DNA of 64,000 nucleotides, from contig JAFMSR010000013.1 of assembly GCA_022818135.1 (NCBI GenBank), positions 27,421,331 through 27,485,330 of the forward strand. The letters run 5' to 3'. This document shows, one piece after another, positions 22,249 to 36,000 of the stretch; the stretch's first letter is position 1; each line of letters begins with the position of its first letter. Source of the DNA: Saxidomus purpurata (Eukaryota; Mollusca; Bivalvia; Venerida; Veneridae). Below the pieces are notes generated by a model. The model searched no databases. It was not told where the DNA came from and saw only the letters and a program-made list of their open reading frames with translations. A program made the position numbers and the translations under genes.

Positions 22249-25200
22249 TCGATGACTGTGGAACTACCAGGCAGCCGATAAGTTGTACATCTTATTGTAT
22301 ATGTGCGTATTTTTCAAAACATCATTTATTTTCAGATAAAGCGACGTCTCCTAAATATGTAATCAGAACATCTTTTACATTGAACGAATCTACATAATCA
22401 ATTGTTTTAGAATACGAATTTTTATTTTCTAAATTAAATTGAATAGAACTGAAGTAAATAGTAGTTTATTTTTTAATAAGAATTTCACCAAGGTATAACA
22501 ACATATTGGTGTCCTGCTTATATTACATGTCTGCTAATATGTGCAACAAATCTGCATGGATAGTAAATATAGTATACATGTATCATGGATGATCTATTTT
22601 TCATGTCGCAAACAAAAGCAAGTGATGTTTTTTAGCAATAACAAAACATAGAAAACTGGATTTTATCGCTATTTCTACTCTCCAGGAACAGTGTATATAA
22701 ATGCATTACGTTTCCATAACTTAAAAATTGTCTGTTTTTGAACATTGTCTTTGTATTTTAAAGAAAATTATATAAATGTAGTTCAAAAAGGAGGCAAACT
22801 AAACGGGAATGACGAACTACTATAGATGTCTTTATTGTCATAATACCGCCTTATTCTAGTATGGCGCTGTTTGCCAAGGAGCAAGCCTAACTTGTTTTCT
22901 TACTGATAACATAGTATTAATATTGTACCAGGAAAAACACCATTTCACTTTGAATGATTTTCCTTAGATGTGTGCATACATATCAGGCCTGGTTAGACTG
23001 GTTCGTAGTTAAAACAGATGACTGGAGCTGCATCGATTTACAATCTGACTAAAGTTCACGATCTTCTGAAATGAAGCCTCATAGCGTAGCGTTTTTGAGG
23101 AGATGATTTTAATCAGATTGCATCGATTTAGTTCTTGTTGTAAAAGATGCCCTGATTACACAGTCATTTGGAGGAACGTCGCTTTATCTGAAAATAGCCA
23201 CGACAATACACCTGAAATTGACATTCACCATCAGCAGCAAAGATTCCCATACATAATGCTTAATATTCTGTTATGAAACTGAAAAAAATTAAATTGCAAG
23301 TTGGGCACATTACCAATTTTTACTCTTTCCTTAATACACTTTTGTGTCTTAAAAAATACTTTAAGACTAAAAAAGACAGATAAAATACATTTTGACAAAA
23401 TTGGATGTGTAAATATGCATATACATCACGAAAGATACTTGTGTCTTTTTTCTTACCGCAAGGCATTTTACCCATTATTAACTAAGGGAGGAACATTGTG
23501 AAAAATATCTCGACTGCTCCTGTTATAGTTATGCCCTGCAATAACGTAGCCTATCAAGAGCTTAGTTTGGTTAATATATTATTATATTTTTTCATTTTGT
23601 TTCTTTTCGTTTTAGCTTACATGATGAAAATGGAACTAGAAAAGATACAATGTGAGCATATTTCGCAAACATTATACAAGACTTTTTCACAAATTTTATA
23701 TCGCTGTTACCGTAAGTTTCGCCTTGAGTTGCAAGTGATTTTGCCTTTGTGGCCAGTGCAGATCATGATCAATCTAGGCATCTCTGCAGTTCGGTCTTTT
23801 CTATTCAGGGAATTCATTTTCATTGAAAACTCACCTGAGCAATGGTGCTTTACGAATAGAAATATGAAAGCATGATAATGTTACACTGTTTTACACAGTC
23901 ACAGCTCTTGGGGAAAAGAATATAAGATTAATTCATGAACAAAAGTTGAAATCAACACATATTAGTAAGTTATTTTAGTGTTTTAAAGATTTTTTAAATA
24001 TAACTTTCCAGTGACAGATAAAATGGTACGTTTTTATGTTAGTTTTTTCTTTCTTTGTCTTGTTTTTATATTTAATTTTAACTTACATTCTCTAGATAAT
24101 TTTGCGCTAATGTTTTACGTTATTTTGTGATTTATCCATACTAAAAAGCATGGTTTATACTGTAGTGTAGTGTGATGTAACAACTTTGTTTATGATAGTA
24201 TGTGTGTATAGTTGCTTTACGAGGAATTCTGTTACTAGTGTCTGTTACCTTTTTTAACATAAATATTGTTTGTGCTCTTTGAAATATGATCAATATCATA
24301 CATATATATTCTCTATTTGACTATACTTTTATGTAACGTTTCAAAATCATTCCGGGCAATACCGGTGTTTTATACTGGCCGAACAACTAAAAATGCTCCC
24401 TAATTTCTAAACATTCACAAAGACGGATGAAAAAAATAGACGTTTACATGAATAAAAAACAAAAACATCAACCTTTTGGTATTTTAAAAGCTATACATTG
24501 AAGAGTGATGTTAACCAATTCTTAGTCTTTACCTTCTTAGGTGATTTTCATTTATTTCATGATATTTGTGCAAAGAACTATCACTACTTCCCTTACATGT
24601 AACATTGATATTAATATTACCATCTCTTCGAGAGGGCCGTTAACTAATGTTGCTATAACTCGTGGCCCAATCTAGTTGTTTAATGTATTAAATATGTTTC
24701 TGTCTAAATGTTGTAAGTGTATGACATTTATGTGTACATAGAACAATAAAATAGTACTAAACTAAAAACTTAATATTGCAGTTCATAAATGCTTGTATTT
24801 TTCGTCGACAAATGACAAAATGAGATTGTGTTGTTGTAACAAACTTACAAATGCAATATTTACACATACAACTTATCATTCTATTCTGGTAACAATGCTA
24901 CTTAATATTCAATGTAATACATACATTACTTATGTGTTTTTCGACTCAGTTTTAACAACCTCTTCGTACTTGTTGTTATATATAATGTAAATGGTTTGTT
25001 TTTAAAGTATTTTTGACACGAAGCAAGTTGCCATACAAGGATAGAAGGGAACTGGAATTAAAAAACGATATTCAAAATTTATCTGACATTTTAAATAACG
25101 GTCTACTATTTATGTTTTCATTTTCCAGAAATGCCAGCTAACGGACTCTTGAATCCTCTTTCTTCTAACGATGGTCCCTATCTCATCGGCACAAATATTT

Positions 25201-26640
25201 CGTTTACTTGTGAGGAAAGCTACATTTTAACAGGACCACAGCCAATGACTTGTCTTGGTAACAATACATGGACAGGCGACAATTTTCCTTTCTGCCTTGA
25301 TAAGTCATATCTAAGTAAGATATATAATAAATTGAATTGTGTAAGGACTGTGGAATAAATACGTATGGCTTTAAGATATAATAATGATAATTAAGAATTC
25401 TAAATGGCAGTATGTTTTAAATATATGAAATGTATGTACAAATGGTAACGTTTGTACAACGAATCATGGTTTTGATACAGGTAACGCAGACACTTTATAT
25501 GAATATGAAATAGTAAAATTAAAAATGCTACGGTATTATTCTTACAGCTGTCATAAATAGATATTGATAGACATAACGTATACGTATGAACAATAAAGTA
25601 AAAAAAAATTCCTCTGCTTATATGTAAAAAAATGATTTTCTTTTGGATACTCCGTAATAGACGTTATTTTAGTACCCAATGTGAATGTCTTTATATGCAT
25701 TCCAGGATGGCAAATCGCCGGGAAAGTGCTTGCAGTTATCATACCGGTTGCCGTTGTAATTGTCCTTCTAGTAATCAATTGCCAAGTATACCGTTGCCCA
25801 AAGAAGATAATTCAGAAAGGACAACCTGCCACAGGACATACTGACTCACGTGCTGAAAGTGGAATAGAATCTTTGACAGAAGAAGATGAGACGTGTCGAA
25901 TGATTACAAATGAGCGTTCACAGACACCACAAACGCCTAAAATGGAAGATAAATGTGTCGGAACAGAATCGGACAATCTTGGATACTTTATTCCACGCGA
26001 CGATACAAGTTTAACCAGTTCTTCAGCAGATACGAAAACATCGGCGCCATCCATGAGCTCGCCTAACGAAAGTAATCAGTATTCGAAACACCAGTCAATA
26101 GGTAAACTATTTCAATCAGACCTTGAAATGTTTAGTTTGTGCAGGAAATTATTTTGCAGAAGTAACTGTGTAAATTAATTTGGTGTATTTCAAATGATTA
26201 ATTTGTATTTGTTTTTTCTTCTCATTTTTTTACCATGTATACATTCCCTTTTGTTCTTATATCCAAATAGCAACTTTAATTTTTGTTTATTTGTAGCAAA
26301 TACAGTGAACGTTAAATTAAATGTTACCCTCAGCGAGTCACAAGCGAAGAATTCTAAACCACAACAAAAAGATAATACAACGCTGAATAATGAGGTTGAT
26401 GACAACGACTCAGAAGAGGGGAGAGTACGATTAGTTACTGAGAATATACCAACTGAAGAATCACAAATAACTATTGAAGCCATGAAAGAAACATCTGGCA
26501 AAGGGACGAAACCACTTTCCCCTCGAAGAGAATCTGATTCCACACCAAAGAGGGGAACACCGATGACGAAAGAAACCATGAATGATGAGCCTAAAGTGGT
26601 CGGATTGAATGATAGAACATTCCTTGCAAATGAAGCGTAG
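22249..26640 (+). pseudogene. Gene B: broken paralog of gene A
   Basis: Remnants in order are: 3' half of the six-Cys exon (22249-22308, donor changed to GTGCGT); linker exon 23616-23651; CCP exon 25129-25314; TM/tail exon 25706-26101; final tail exon 26297-26640. No signal-peptide exon or first half of the six-Cys exon was found upstream. The CCP exon lacks 21 nt compared with gene A, which removes the first CCP cysteine. Joining the linker exon (ending in T) to the CCP exon (starting AA) would create a TAA. At the TRAF-like site the conserved Glu is Lys (AMKET). The two tail exons stay open and end GLNDRTFLANEA, so the 3' half decayed little. A use of only the 3' exons cannot be excluded. 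Confidence 0.72.
22990..23130. repeat. Foldback-like repeat with GCATCGATTTA motifs
   Basis: GCATCGATTTACAATCTGAC near 23029 and ATCAGATTGCATCGATTTAG near 23112 flank an inner segment with GAAGCCTCATAGCGTAGCG. The arms share the motif in direct and rearranged form. A related GAAGCCTCAGAGCG occurs near 61714. It is a dispersed repeat of unknown class. Confidence 0.5.
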
Positions 26641-26764
26641 TAGAAACAATAATTTGTTTCCTGTTGTTGACACTATCATGATAACAGCTGTACATGTCCG
26701 GTGCATTCACGTCAAAGGAGTGAGGAGTTCAAAACGAACACTTTGCATTCGAACTTAAAAAAGA

Positions 26765-26770
26765 AATAAA
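26765..26770 (+). terminator. Poly(A) signal of gene B
   Basis: AATAAA lies about 125 bp after the TAG stop of the gene B tail. Confidence 0.5.
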
Positions 26771-27529
26771 TGAAAGTTAAAGTCTTGTTTAATTCAGCAC
26801 ATACCTTTATATACATACGTATGTAAGAAGAAACGGTTAGTTTAACACTGAACTAGTTAAGGAATGACTGTGTAAACAGAGTACATAGTGTCAGAGTTGC
26901 ATCTGTGATGATAAAGACAGTGTCTGTTCAGGTAGTAACGTGAACATTGGACAGTATTCGAGTATAAAATCCTGCTATAACATAGGACAGACATACAGGT
27001 ATATGTTCAGAGATCATATTGCACATGGACGTATACACTATACTTGTACACTTTTTATACCAAAAGTTCAGTAAATGTTCTGAGATTCTCGATCATTATT
27101 TGCTTGGCAATGAATCTTGCACATACATTGTAATTATTTATGAATTTTTGATCTTAATGAGATGTTTTAAGTGTTGTGAGGCGACGTATAAAACTTCGTC
27201 GGTCGGCTATTTGATGTTTATCATCCTGTTGAAAATCATAAGTATGTACATGTTGTAGTAATAAACTGCCTATTATTTTTACTCAGTTTTACCGTTGTGT
27301 GTTTTGAATTCAGATATATGATTGAAGAATTTTTATCTAGATACATGAAGCTTTATGCCTTAATAAGTTATGTCGTTAAATGAAAAACGTATAATATTAT
27401 CGTGGAATGGAAACCTACTACAGCGATACATGCTGACATACAGCTTATCTAAGATTAGTATTTTTAATGGTTTTCTGTGATGGGCAGTTTTTAAATCCCA
27501 CTGGGACGAAACTGTTTTGATTTCTGTCC

Positions 27530-28085
27530 TCTGGCCTGTTTCGTCGGGCCCTTAAGGGTGTTTCTCTTGGTGCTCTGCCTTCTGCAAAGGCATTGAGTAC
27601 ATACGTTTTTTGGTTCTCAAGGTTTGCTTTTTATATATTTATACACGAGCATTTTTGTGTTTTACATACCATGCCTTTTGTTTCCATTGCGTGTGTTAGA
27701 GATTCACCTAGCAGGGATTACTTTTATTTACACTGTCCTGTGACTTTGGAACATGGTGGGGGTAAGAGTGAGGTTGGGTGCGCACCATAAACCGGTTTAA
27801 GCTCCCCAGTGGTGTTTTTGCCACTGACCGTTCCAAGGCGGTGCCCCACTGTGTTCCTTTAATTGTTCGTTTTGTCCTCGTGTGTTTGCTTTGTATGCTA
27901 GTGTGTGTTGGTAGTGTATATGTGTGTGTGTACATGATTGTGTGTGTGTGTCGTGTGTGTGTGCGTGTGTGTGTGTGTGTGTGTGTTGGTGGTGTGCATT
28001 TCTGGGTGCTGTGGGGCTCGTTTTGGGGAGGCTGCGTTTTTGGTACGTGGCATTCCCTGTTTGATATTATTTTTGTTTTTAATTA
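27530..28085 (+). repeat. Dispersed retroposon-like repeat with GT microsatellite
   Basis: A block of about 550 bp contains GTCGGGCCCTTAAGGG, GCGCACCATAAACCGG, TAAGCTCCCCAGTGG and a (GT)n tract (27921-27986). It ends in a T-rich ...GATATTATTTTTGTTTTT. Truncated pieces of its last 30-95 bp recur elsewhere in the window: 10453-10496 (inside pol, same strand), 31333-31400, 58017-58115 and 61617-61655 (the last three inverted). The common end with variable truncation suggests a retroposon 3' end. Confidence 0.7.
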
Positions 28086-30880
28086 GTTTTTATACCGAAA
28101 TATCTAATGTTTGTTTGATGCCACTGAAAATGACTTTCCTCTTCTTTGTATCAAGTTTGACTGTTTTACAAGTACTATATATTTGCACTGTCCGTTGAAC
28201 AAATACAAAGACTCTGTTCAGTCATGCTCAAGTCAAAGATAACAAAGGTAACAAAATTTATTGCCTAAAGACGGAATAAAATTGCCCAACTGTCAACAAA
28301 TGTTTGAAGGAGATAAGTGAACAGTACTGTTTGTAATAAGTAAATTGCGCTTTGACCAACATCTTGATTGAAAATTAAATTCATTTTATGTTTATGTGTT
28401 ACAAACAAATTTAAAAGTATTTTAACAGTGTACTTTGTCAAGGTGGTTAACTTGGTATCCCAAGCTCAAATAATCTCAGTTGTGCTTATGGTTTCGGGAT
28501 CCCTGTTTGGGATTCCTATAATGCATTTCATCAAAACTATTTATATATGATTTTTGTGTCGCATGTTATAGGTATTCACTCCTGCTCATTTAATTTGCGT
28601 CTTATTTGTTATGCACGTCATCTACTTAATATGTATATATTAACAGTTTTTATGCCTGATAGTGTGTTACGCTCCTGAACTACATTTTACAATTAACATG
28701 ATTGTCATTGATTGACCATTTGTGTGCATATATGAATACGGCCAATACCAATCAGGCCAGTTATCAAAGTATCAAAAACTTACGTGAACGTTTAAGACAT
28801 TTAGCTTAAATTTGATTTTATGTAAATAATTATAATACTCCGGCTAGATAATGCACCACCTTCAACCAAAATTGCATTCTATATCAGTGCGACAACATAA
28901 ATTCCTGCAACCTAAGTCTAAGCGGCCTTTCTGTGTTTATTGGAAACCTACATATTGGGGCCATTTGTTTGATTGAACTCCTAGAAATGTTCAACATTTC
29001 TTCTTAGGCAACAACAATCTCTGATTAGTGATACAGTAAATTATTGCAGTAGGGTATCGTGCCATTACGTTGTGATACCGTTATATTGCCCTAGGGCGTA
29101 TGATATCAATCTGTAAAAGTACGAAACAAATGTGACGCCTTTGTGTTGTGATACTACATGATTGCTCACCCATGTTCGTTGTGGTTTTATACACAGAAAA
29201 CCTATAGAATGTATAAAGAAGCCAGTCGATACTTTTATTGTTGTATACCATTTCATATTGTGGCTAATTAACCTGATCTTGAAACAACAAAACAACTTGT
29301 ACAATTAAGAAAAGCAGAATTGAAAAACAAACTTAAGTTGAAATAACCCTAGTCAAAAATGAAACTGAAACTTACCCCTCAGAAAGTACGATTTTGACAA
29401 GAGCTTGGAGCAACCTTTTGAATATCTGTGAAACAGCAAAGAACTAAACGTCACCCGTCATGTATTACAAAACACAGGTGGGATACATAGAATGTTCTTA
29501 CTGGTTACAGTAGTGTCCAACAAAAGATGAATAAATTTATTGTTTTAATTGGCATCTTTGTAATGTACGAAATTCTGCCGAACATTTTGGTGGTTTTCAT
29601 AAGTAAGACTTTGATATAAGTACAATATACTCAGTGATTGTGATACCTCTACTTATGTTTTTGTGCTGTTTTATTTCGTTTCCATGTCGTTACATTTACG
29701 TAATAAGTACATTACCTAAGCGATAATATTGTGCATATTCATTAATTTTATTCGTTCGTTTATTTACAGAAACCCACCGAGGACAGGCGTTAATACATGT
29801 ATCGTGCATTTATTAAGTTTTTTTTTGGGGGGGGGGGAGTGGGGGGGACTGTAAATACATTAATGTCAGAATGAGAAATCATTGCGCGATGTCAGAACAG
29901 GATATTGAAACAACAAACTGTATTTACTCCTGAAGGCTGGTACTTTTCTGTAACGTTCGATATCAAGATAATTCTGTTGCAGAATAGCACTGACTGCTGT
30001 ATAATATCCATGTGTCACCTAACGGTGTTGACAGACAGTTAAGCAATTTAATATCAATTAGTGCTTGAAACTATAACAATTATAATCTGAATATGTACAT
30101 GTAAATTGGGGAAGAATGCTGATTTGCAAATTAATAATTTCAAACACTATATTTACTACAATCAATCGGGCTGTTTCACACATTCTGCTGATAAGCGGAA
30201 GTAGAGAATAAGAGGTATACAAATACAGCTCTGTATCTGTAAACACAGAGATTAGACATGGATTCTGAAAAGAAAGTTTTCCATATTATGGTTGGCCAGT
30301 TATAAAAGTAAAGAAAGAATTAATTCCTAGATGGGCTTGTATATCGGGATGAAAAGAAGATTTAATAATAAGGTAATTACATTTTATATGTTCATGTATT
30401 AATTTAAAAGCATATAAATATTACTTCTCAACTGAATATTTATGAAAGTGTGTTTAACTGTATGGTCTCAGAGGGATGGATAAGCAAAATATGTTGGCTT
30501 CTTACATTGTGATCTATAATTCCCATATTAATTGTAAAGATTTAAGTTAAGTTCTGTCTGAACTAATCTAAATACCACATTATTTTCACTTTTTAAAGTT
30601 TTTTTTCTGTATTATGTTTAATATGAATCACCCAAAAAGTACAGAAATCGAATAATGTGTGTATTATGTTATGTTAATCACTAGTTTAACAATTACATCC
30701 CCGTCTTATATCTTTATTAAACATATTGGAGGTATATGACAGGAAATTAAATTTGAAAGGGGAACCGGGCCATTGGAGCCTGACTGGCCAGATTCAGGCT
30801 TTCACCAACTACAGTTGGAGCACCGAATTCATCTGCCAAAACTATCAATGTAACATTATAGATGGCTACAGACAAATGCA
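28086..30880. other. Intergenic interval; right copy of the A/B segmental duplication
   Basis: No supported gene. It holds the flanking blocks homologous to 19.7-20.7 kb (28437-28720 and 29475-29550) and a poly-T/poly-G run at about 29819-29848. Small ORFs here show no domains. Confidence 0.55.
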
Positions 30881-31650
30881 TAGCTTCTGATATCAACGCT
30901 TTAAAGAAGGGACAGTTGTTTCACAATACTAAAACACTCAGCGCTTGTAGTATAATGTGAATGGACCGGATCTGTTTTTACGGAGATGGTAGTAGAAGCA
31001 ATATACAGCTACATACTTAAACTTCGAAAAGAAAATGCAGAAGTATTAAACAGTCATTGCAAATGTCCTGCTGGCAAAGGACCACATGACACGTGCAAAC
31101 ACCTTAATTGCAGCTGTTTTGATTATGTTGTCAGACTTTGTTTCTGTTAACGACCCAAATGAGGAGGGGACATGCACTGAAATATTGCAGACGTCCCGCA
31201 AGCCAAGGAAACAGTATTTTAGTACACTCGTTAAGGCAGAGGATTTACCAGGAAACAGAAATGTAGGTGATCTGAGGGATCCAAGGCCTCCTGCGTTCAG
31301 AAACTGTGCCAACTATGTAGATCATGTGAGGAAAAAAAACAAAAATAATATCAAACAGGGAATGCCACATACCAAACACGCAGCCTCCCCAAACACTGTT
31401 TCAAACTACTGTGCTAATACTTCGAAGGACATGGCTATTCGGTATATTTTTGATACAGTGGACATTCAGGCTACAAGAACATGATTACCTATCCAAACGT
31501 ATACGTGAACAGAGGGTAGGACATTCTCAACAAGTCAGCCAAGAACAAATAATTGCTGTAGAAAAGAGGACTAGAAGACACGCTGACAGCCCTACATGGC
31601 GAGAACAACGTCTGTGGAGAATAATCTGTTTATTTTATACTACAGACCTT
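30880..31650 (+). pseudogene. Relic of a SWIM zinc finger / YqaJ-type protein
   Basis: One frame (about 30983-31147) contains HCKCPAGKGPHDTCKH (codons at 31055-31102), the SWIM pattern CxC...CxH, and ends at a stop. In another frame, 31170-31330 reads CTEILQTSRKPRKQ..., typical of the segment after SWIM in YqaJ-associated proteins. In a third frame, 31546-31620 reads VEKRTRRHADSPTWREQRLWRI, which resembles the start of a YqaJ-like exonuclease domain. Frame changes show it is dead. A fragment of the dispersed repeat interrupts it at about 31333-31400. Such proteins in animals are often transposon- or virus-derived. Confidence 0.6.
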
Positions 31651-31979
31651 ATAAGACAGTGTCAGTTGATAAAACACATACTCAGATTCCTATTGAAATG
31701 TATTGTATACTGCCTATTCACAGAGATAGCAGGCTAGCATGTATATACCTCTTATTTGTCGGGGCAGTCCAGAGATAAATCTGCTGTGTTATTTGGAAAT
31801 TTGCCAATTGGTCGGGAGGCATGCGCCGCACCAGAACAATTTGTTTTCGTAAATGCATCAAAATGAACACTTACCTATACAAAGCGTGTACCTGGTGTTT
31901 TAAATTGTGCGCCATAATATTTGTGTATGTTATTGATTGGACAGTAAGTTTAAGCATGTCCCGTTATTTGACTGCGCAG

Positions 31980-31988
31980 TATATATAA
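31980..31988 (+). promoter_or_regulatory. Candidate TATA box of gene C
   Basis: TATATATAA lies 94 bp upstream of the gene C ATG, a spacing that leaves room for a start site and a leader of about 60 nt. Confidence 0.45.
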
Positions 31989-32081
31989 CATGCAGACAGA
32001 TAAATATACCTTACAATGTAATATCAATACGATATCAGTGTGTGAAAGAATAAAATAATTTAAAACGCATTATATTCGAAA

Positions 32082-33053
32082 ATGGAACATTTGCCTCTGA
32101 AACAAATATTTGCATGTAAGTACCATTTTAACTTCGTAAGTGTTTGTAATGACAGTTCTTTCTTCTTTACAACATGATTGATTATACTTAAAGATATATT
32201 ACCCTTCAAAATAACCACATTGAGTTATAGTCATGAATGATGCTGAAAATACAGTGGGTGCTTTAAAAACATACATGTATAAGAAATAAGTTTATACAGT
32301 TATTTCTGTTTTTGACAGATAGTAACTAAGATATACATATATGAAAAGGTAGATTTTTAGTTTTGATTAGGATAGTCAAACAAAATGTTTACAGATTTCC
32401 TCTACATTTAATGTGAATGAAACTGTTAAACAGATTGTTATTTTGGGGTTAAAACTATGACAAATTAATGTTTATCATTCTAGGAATATAAATCATTTAA
32501 TTGATTAATGTTTTACTTAAAATTATGATGGCATATTTGAACGGTAATATCACTTTAAATGACACTTAATTCAGGTATAATATATTTATAAATATATTTT
32601 TAAAACAAAAGAACCATTGTCCCTTAGTTCACTCAGCATTTAATGTACTTCGATCAGATAACTGGCGCCAGTTATTATTTTGTTGTGTTGTAGTGCATTT
32701 TATACTTTATACAATTAACTTTCGAAATGTTACGCAAAATACGCAAGAAGTACATAAACTAATACTAAGGCCTAAAACAAAAAGGGAAAATAACGCATTT
32801 AAACAAGCAGGAGCACATTTAAAGGCTATACAAAATTATAAATGGTAAATGAAGTTATATTTAGTGCAGTTTATATTAAGCTAAATGGAAAAACCGTATA
32901 CGTAAGCAAGCTATTTTTATCACCTAGGATTTCCAGATATTTTCCTATATATAGGAGGTATTTTAATTTACTAGGGTTACCAGAGGTTAATGGAATATTA
33001 CATAAAAAGCAGTAATCTAAAAATAGATCAGCGTTGTCACGGGGAAGGAAAGT

Positions 33054-33098
<45 letters not shown>

Positions 33099-36000
33099 GG
33101 AAAAAAGGGAGGAGAGAGAGAGAGAGAGAGAGCTTTTGGGTTATAAATTGATGTATCAGGAGGGCATTATCTTTATATGCCTGGTCGTCAATAGTAAACC
33201 TTTTTTACCGATTGAATGAAAACACGTATAAGGCATACTCTGTCATTACCTGAAATAGATATAAGTTTTTCAAGAGCAAAACAAATATTGATAGACTAAT
33301 ATTAATACATTTCTGTATCAAAATTAGAGTACATGTTTCTTTGCAGGTTGTATAGTCTTGCTACATGTTGTTACCGGGAAGCCTGTACCATCCGACTGCC
33401 ACGGAGATGTGTGCAATGTGTAAGTGTTACTTGGCTTTTAGCACAAATGTTCTTTAAGAATGTAGCGTTGTACACTTTGTAGACTTATTTTTATTAAAAA
33501 CTTGAGTAACTTTATAACCTAATGTATTATTTTATTCAGATATGAGGAACACCAATTCTGCTCAGAAGAGTTTAAGTATTGTAGAAACTGTGAGGAAGTT
33601 ATTGATGATTGCGGTACTGTCCAACAACCTCTCGATTGCAACGGATATTGCATTGGTAATACTTACATTCGACTTGTTGTTGCTTAAACAAGAAATACTA
33701 GTAGTCTCTTCCTTACACCGTTAGTACTTAAATTGCGTCTTATTTCTAAAAAAAGCTGCTATGTACTTTTTATTCCCACTTTTACATGTGTACGTGATAT
33801 TAAAGAAAATTCTAACATAAAGACATATACACAAATAAATAATGACATTTACGCATACAAAATTAACAAGTAGGATGAACATTCAGCGAAATATGTCAAA
33901 ATTTAGCAATTAAGTGAATTACAATATTTCATATCAGTACTGTTATCAGTGAGGGTTTAGATTTATAGTTACATGTACAAACTACAAAGACATATACGGA
34001 TACGAATACAACATTAAAAACAAAACGGAGGTGAACATATACGCGAATGAATATCTATATCTAGCAATATAGTTAGACCTACATTAATGAAAGCTAGAGA
34101 TTCGGTTTTTACTTCACTCAACACGTTAGTTATTTCAGACCATACATTATTGGTTATATTTTCAGACATTGCAGTTAAAAAGGCACTCAACAAAACAGAA
34201 AACGGAGGTTACTATTATCTTATATCATTATTTTATTTTCTTTTACATCGATATTTTTTCTAAAATTTCCCGTTTACATCATTTAGCTGTCTTTTATTTG
34301 GTATTATTTACGTATTATTTGGTTATAAACTTTAATTAAACGTGATTTTTGTCTACTTAACAATTATTGCACAGCTTTGACGTTGGGTTACACTTTCAGG
34401 ATTAGGTTGCTTAGTTATGTCTGTGATGTTGAAAATTGATAATGGTGATGTGACAGCCCCAGAACAGAACAGTAGTTTCGTAGATTTTGGGTCAAGTCTA
34501 ACGTATAGTTGTAACGAGGGCTATGAATTACAAGGTCCTAGTACAATAACATGCACCGAAAATGTAATGTGGAGTCAGGCAACGTTACCCTATTGCTTGG
34601 ATAATACTTACCTGGGTATGTATATAAAAGTTAAGAACTTTTCAAAAGAAAACACAAAACGAAATGCGTTTTAATTGTTATCTCATTTCTACACACAGTT
34701 ATTTTCTGTAATTTCCTCTTTAAATATTTTTAAAATAATACTTTCTAAGACATTCAAATTGCCAGTCAGATTTATTAAACTTCAGCTTACCGTTAATAAT
34801 TGAGTTACATATAGTGTCCACCTTTACCAAAGTCAGCAAACAAACAAACGATTGCACTACAGATTTGGTAATGCTTTAATATGAATAAAAGTATAGTAAA
34901 TATTTTTCAAATTTCCTCATTTATTTGAAGATTACAAAACAGCAACTATAGGTTTGTCTATAATCTCAGTCGGGTGCATACTTAGTCTAGTACTGATGAG
35001 CATTATGTATCACAATCTGAAGAAACCGAAAGACGACATTTCACGACCAAACACTGAAAATTCGCTCGAAAATGAGCAGTCTCCTTTGATGAAGGACATC
35101 CCATCTGAATCAGATAGAGACAACACAGCTACATTTCAAATCGGAACAGAAGACGTGACACATTCTGATGCTAAAGATATTGGACTGCCAATACCACCAC
35201 CTTCCTCATCTCAGCCGCCCTGTGTTGAGTCGGATAAAAAGGAGAAAGATGATGCGAAAGATCATTATGAAACTAAATCCGTCCCGGAACAAAGAGGTAC
35301 AATTTTTATTTTTAATGTGAGGCAAACGAACATAAATATCAAAAGATGTTACATGTATAACGTAAAGTAGAAACAGCATTTGTTTTGCTTTTTTGATAAA
35401 CATACAAAGTGTAAGTATTTAAAAACATGTAAGTACTTAAATATCACATATCATAGCTCAAAAACGTTATATTTAAAAAAAGTAACCGATGCTTCATAAA
35501 TACGTTTTCAGAATGTACAAACACATTTGCAGGTATAAAGAGTATATTCATTTTAAACAGTTGAATCAAACTTTGCATTCTTTTCAGCAACGGACGTTAA
35601 TGCATGTATTAATGTTGTTGTTCAAAACGAAGTAAAGATAATACAGCCGAATTACACACCTCAAAATCCACCAGATGCAAATGAAAGCTCGCCGAGACAG
35701 CATGAAGATCCCAATAATGAGATGTCTGCTAGAAAATATATTGACGAAAAACCGCCGACTGAGGTATCAAGGGATACCCATTCCTTTGAGGAAACAGCTG
35801 GTGGTAAAAAAGATAAAGGCACAAAACCACTACCATCTCGAACTGAAGTGATGAAACCTTTCCAGGATACTCTTAAAGAAAAGGGAAACACAGGACCAGA
35901 AGCAATACCTGCTGAAGATGACAGAACCCAATTATCAACAGACGAGACAAGGCAAAGGCTTCTGACAAATAAAATTGGATTTCAAGATGTCACGTTTGCG

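Noticed and set aside
26194..26640. 148-codon ORF as a separate gene
   Set aside because: Its 3' part is the final exon of gene B after a good acceptor at 26296. The hydrophobic N terminus is intron sequence.
27921..27986. CRISPR-like or regulatory repeat array
   Set aside because: This is a simple GT microsatellite. The window is eukaryotic, and none of its arrays has the unique spacers of a CRISPR.
27778..28198. Cys/Val-rich ORFs around 27.8-28.2 kb
   Set aside because: They read through the GT microsatellite and the dispersed repeat; the cysteine spacing is only the (GT)n frame.
33034..33219. Arg/Glu repeat ORF
   Set aside because: It is a translation of the (GA)n microsatellite in gene C intron 1.
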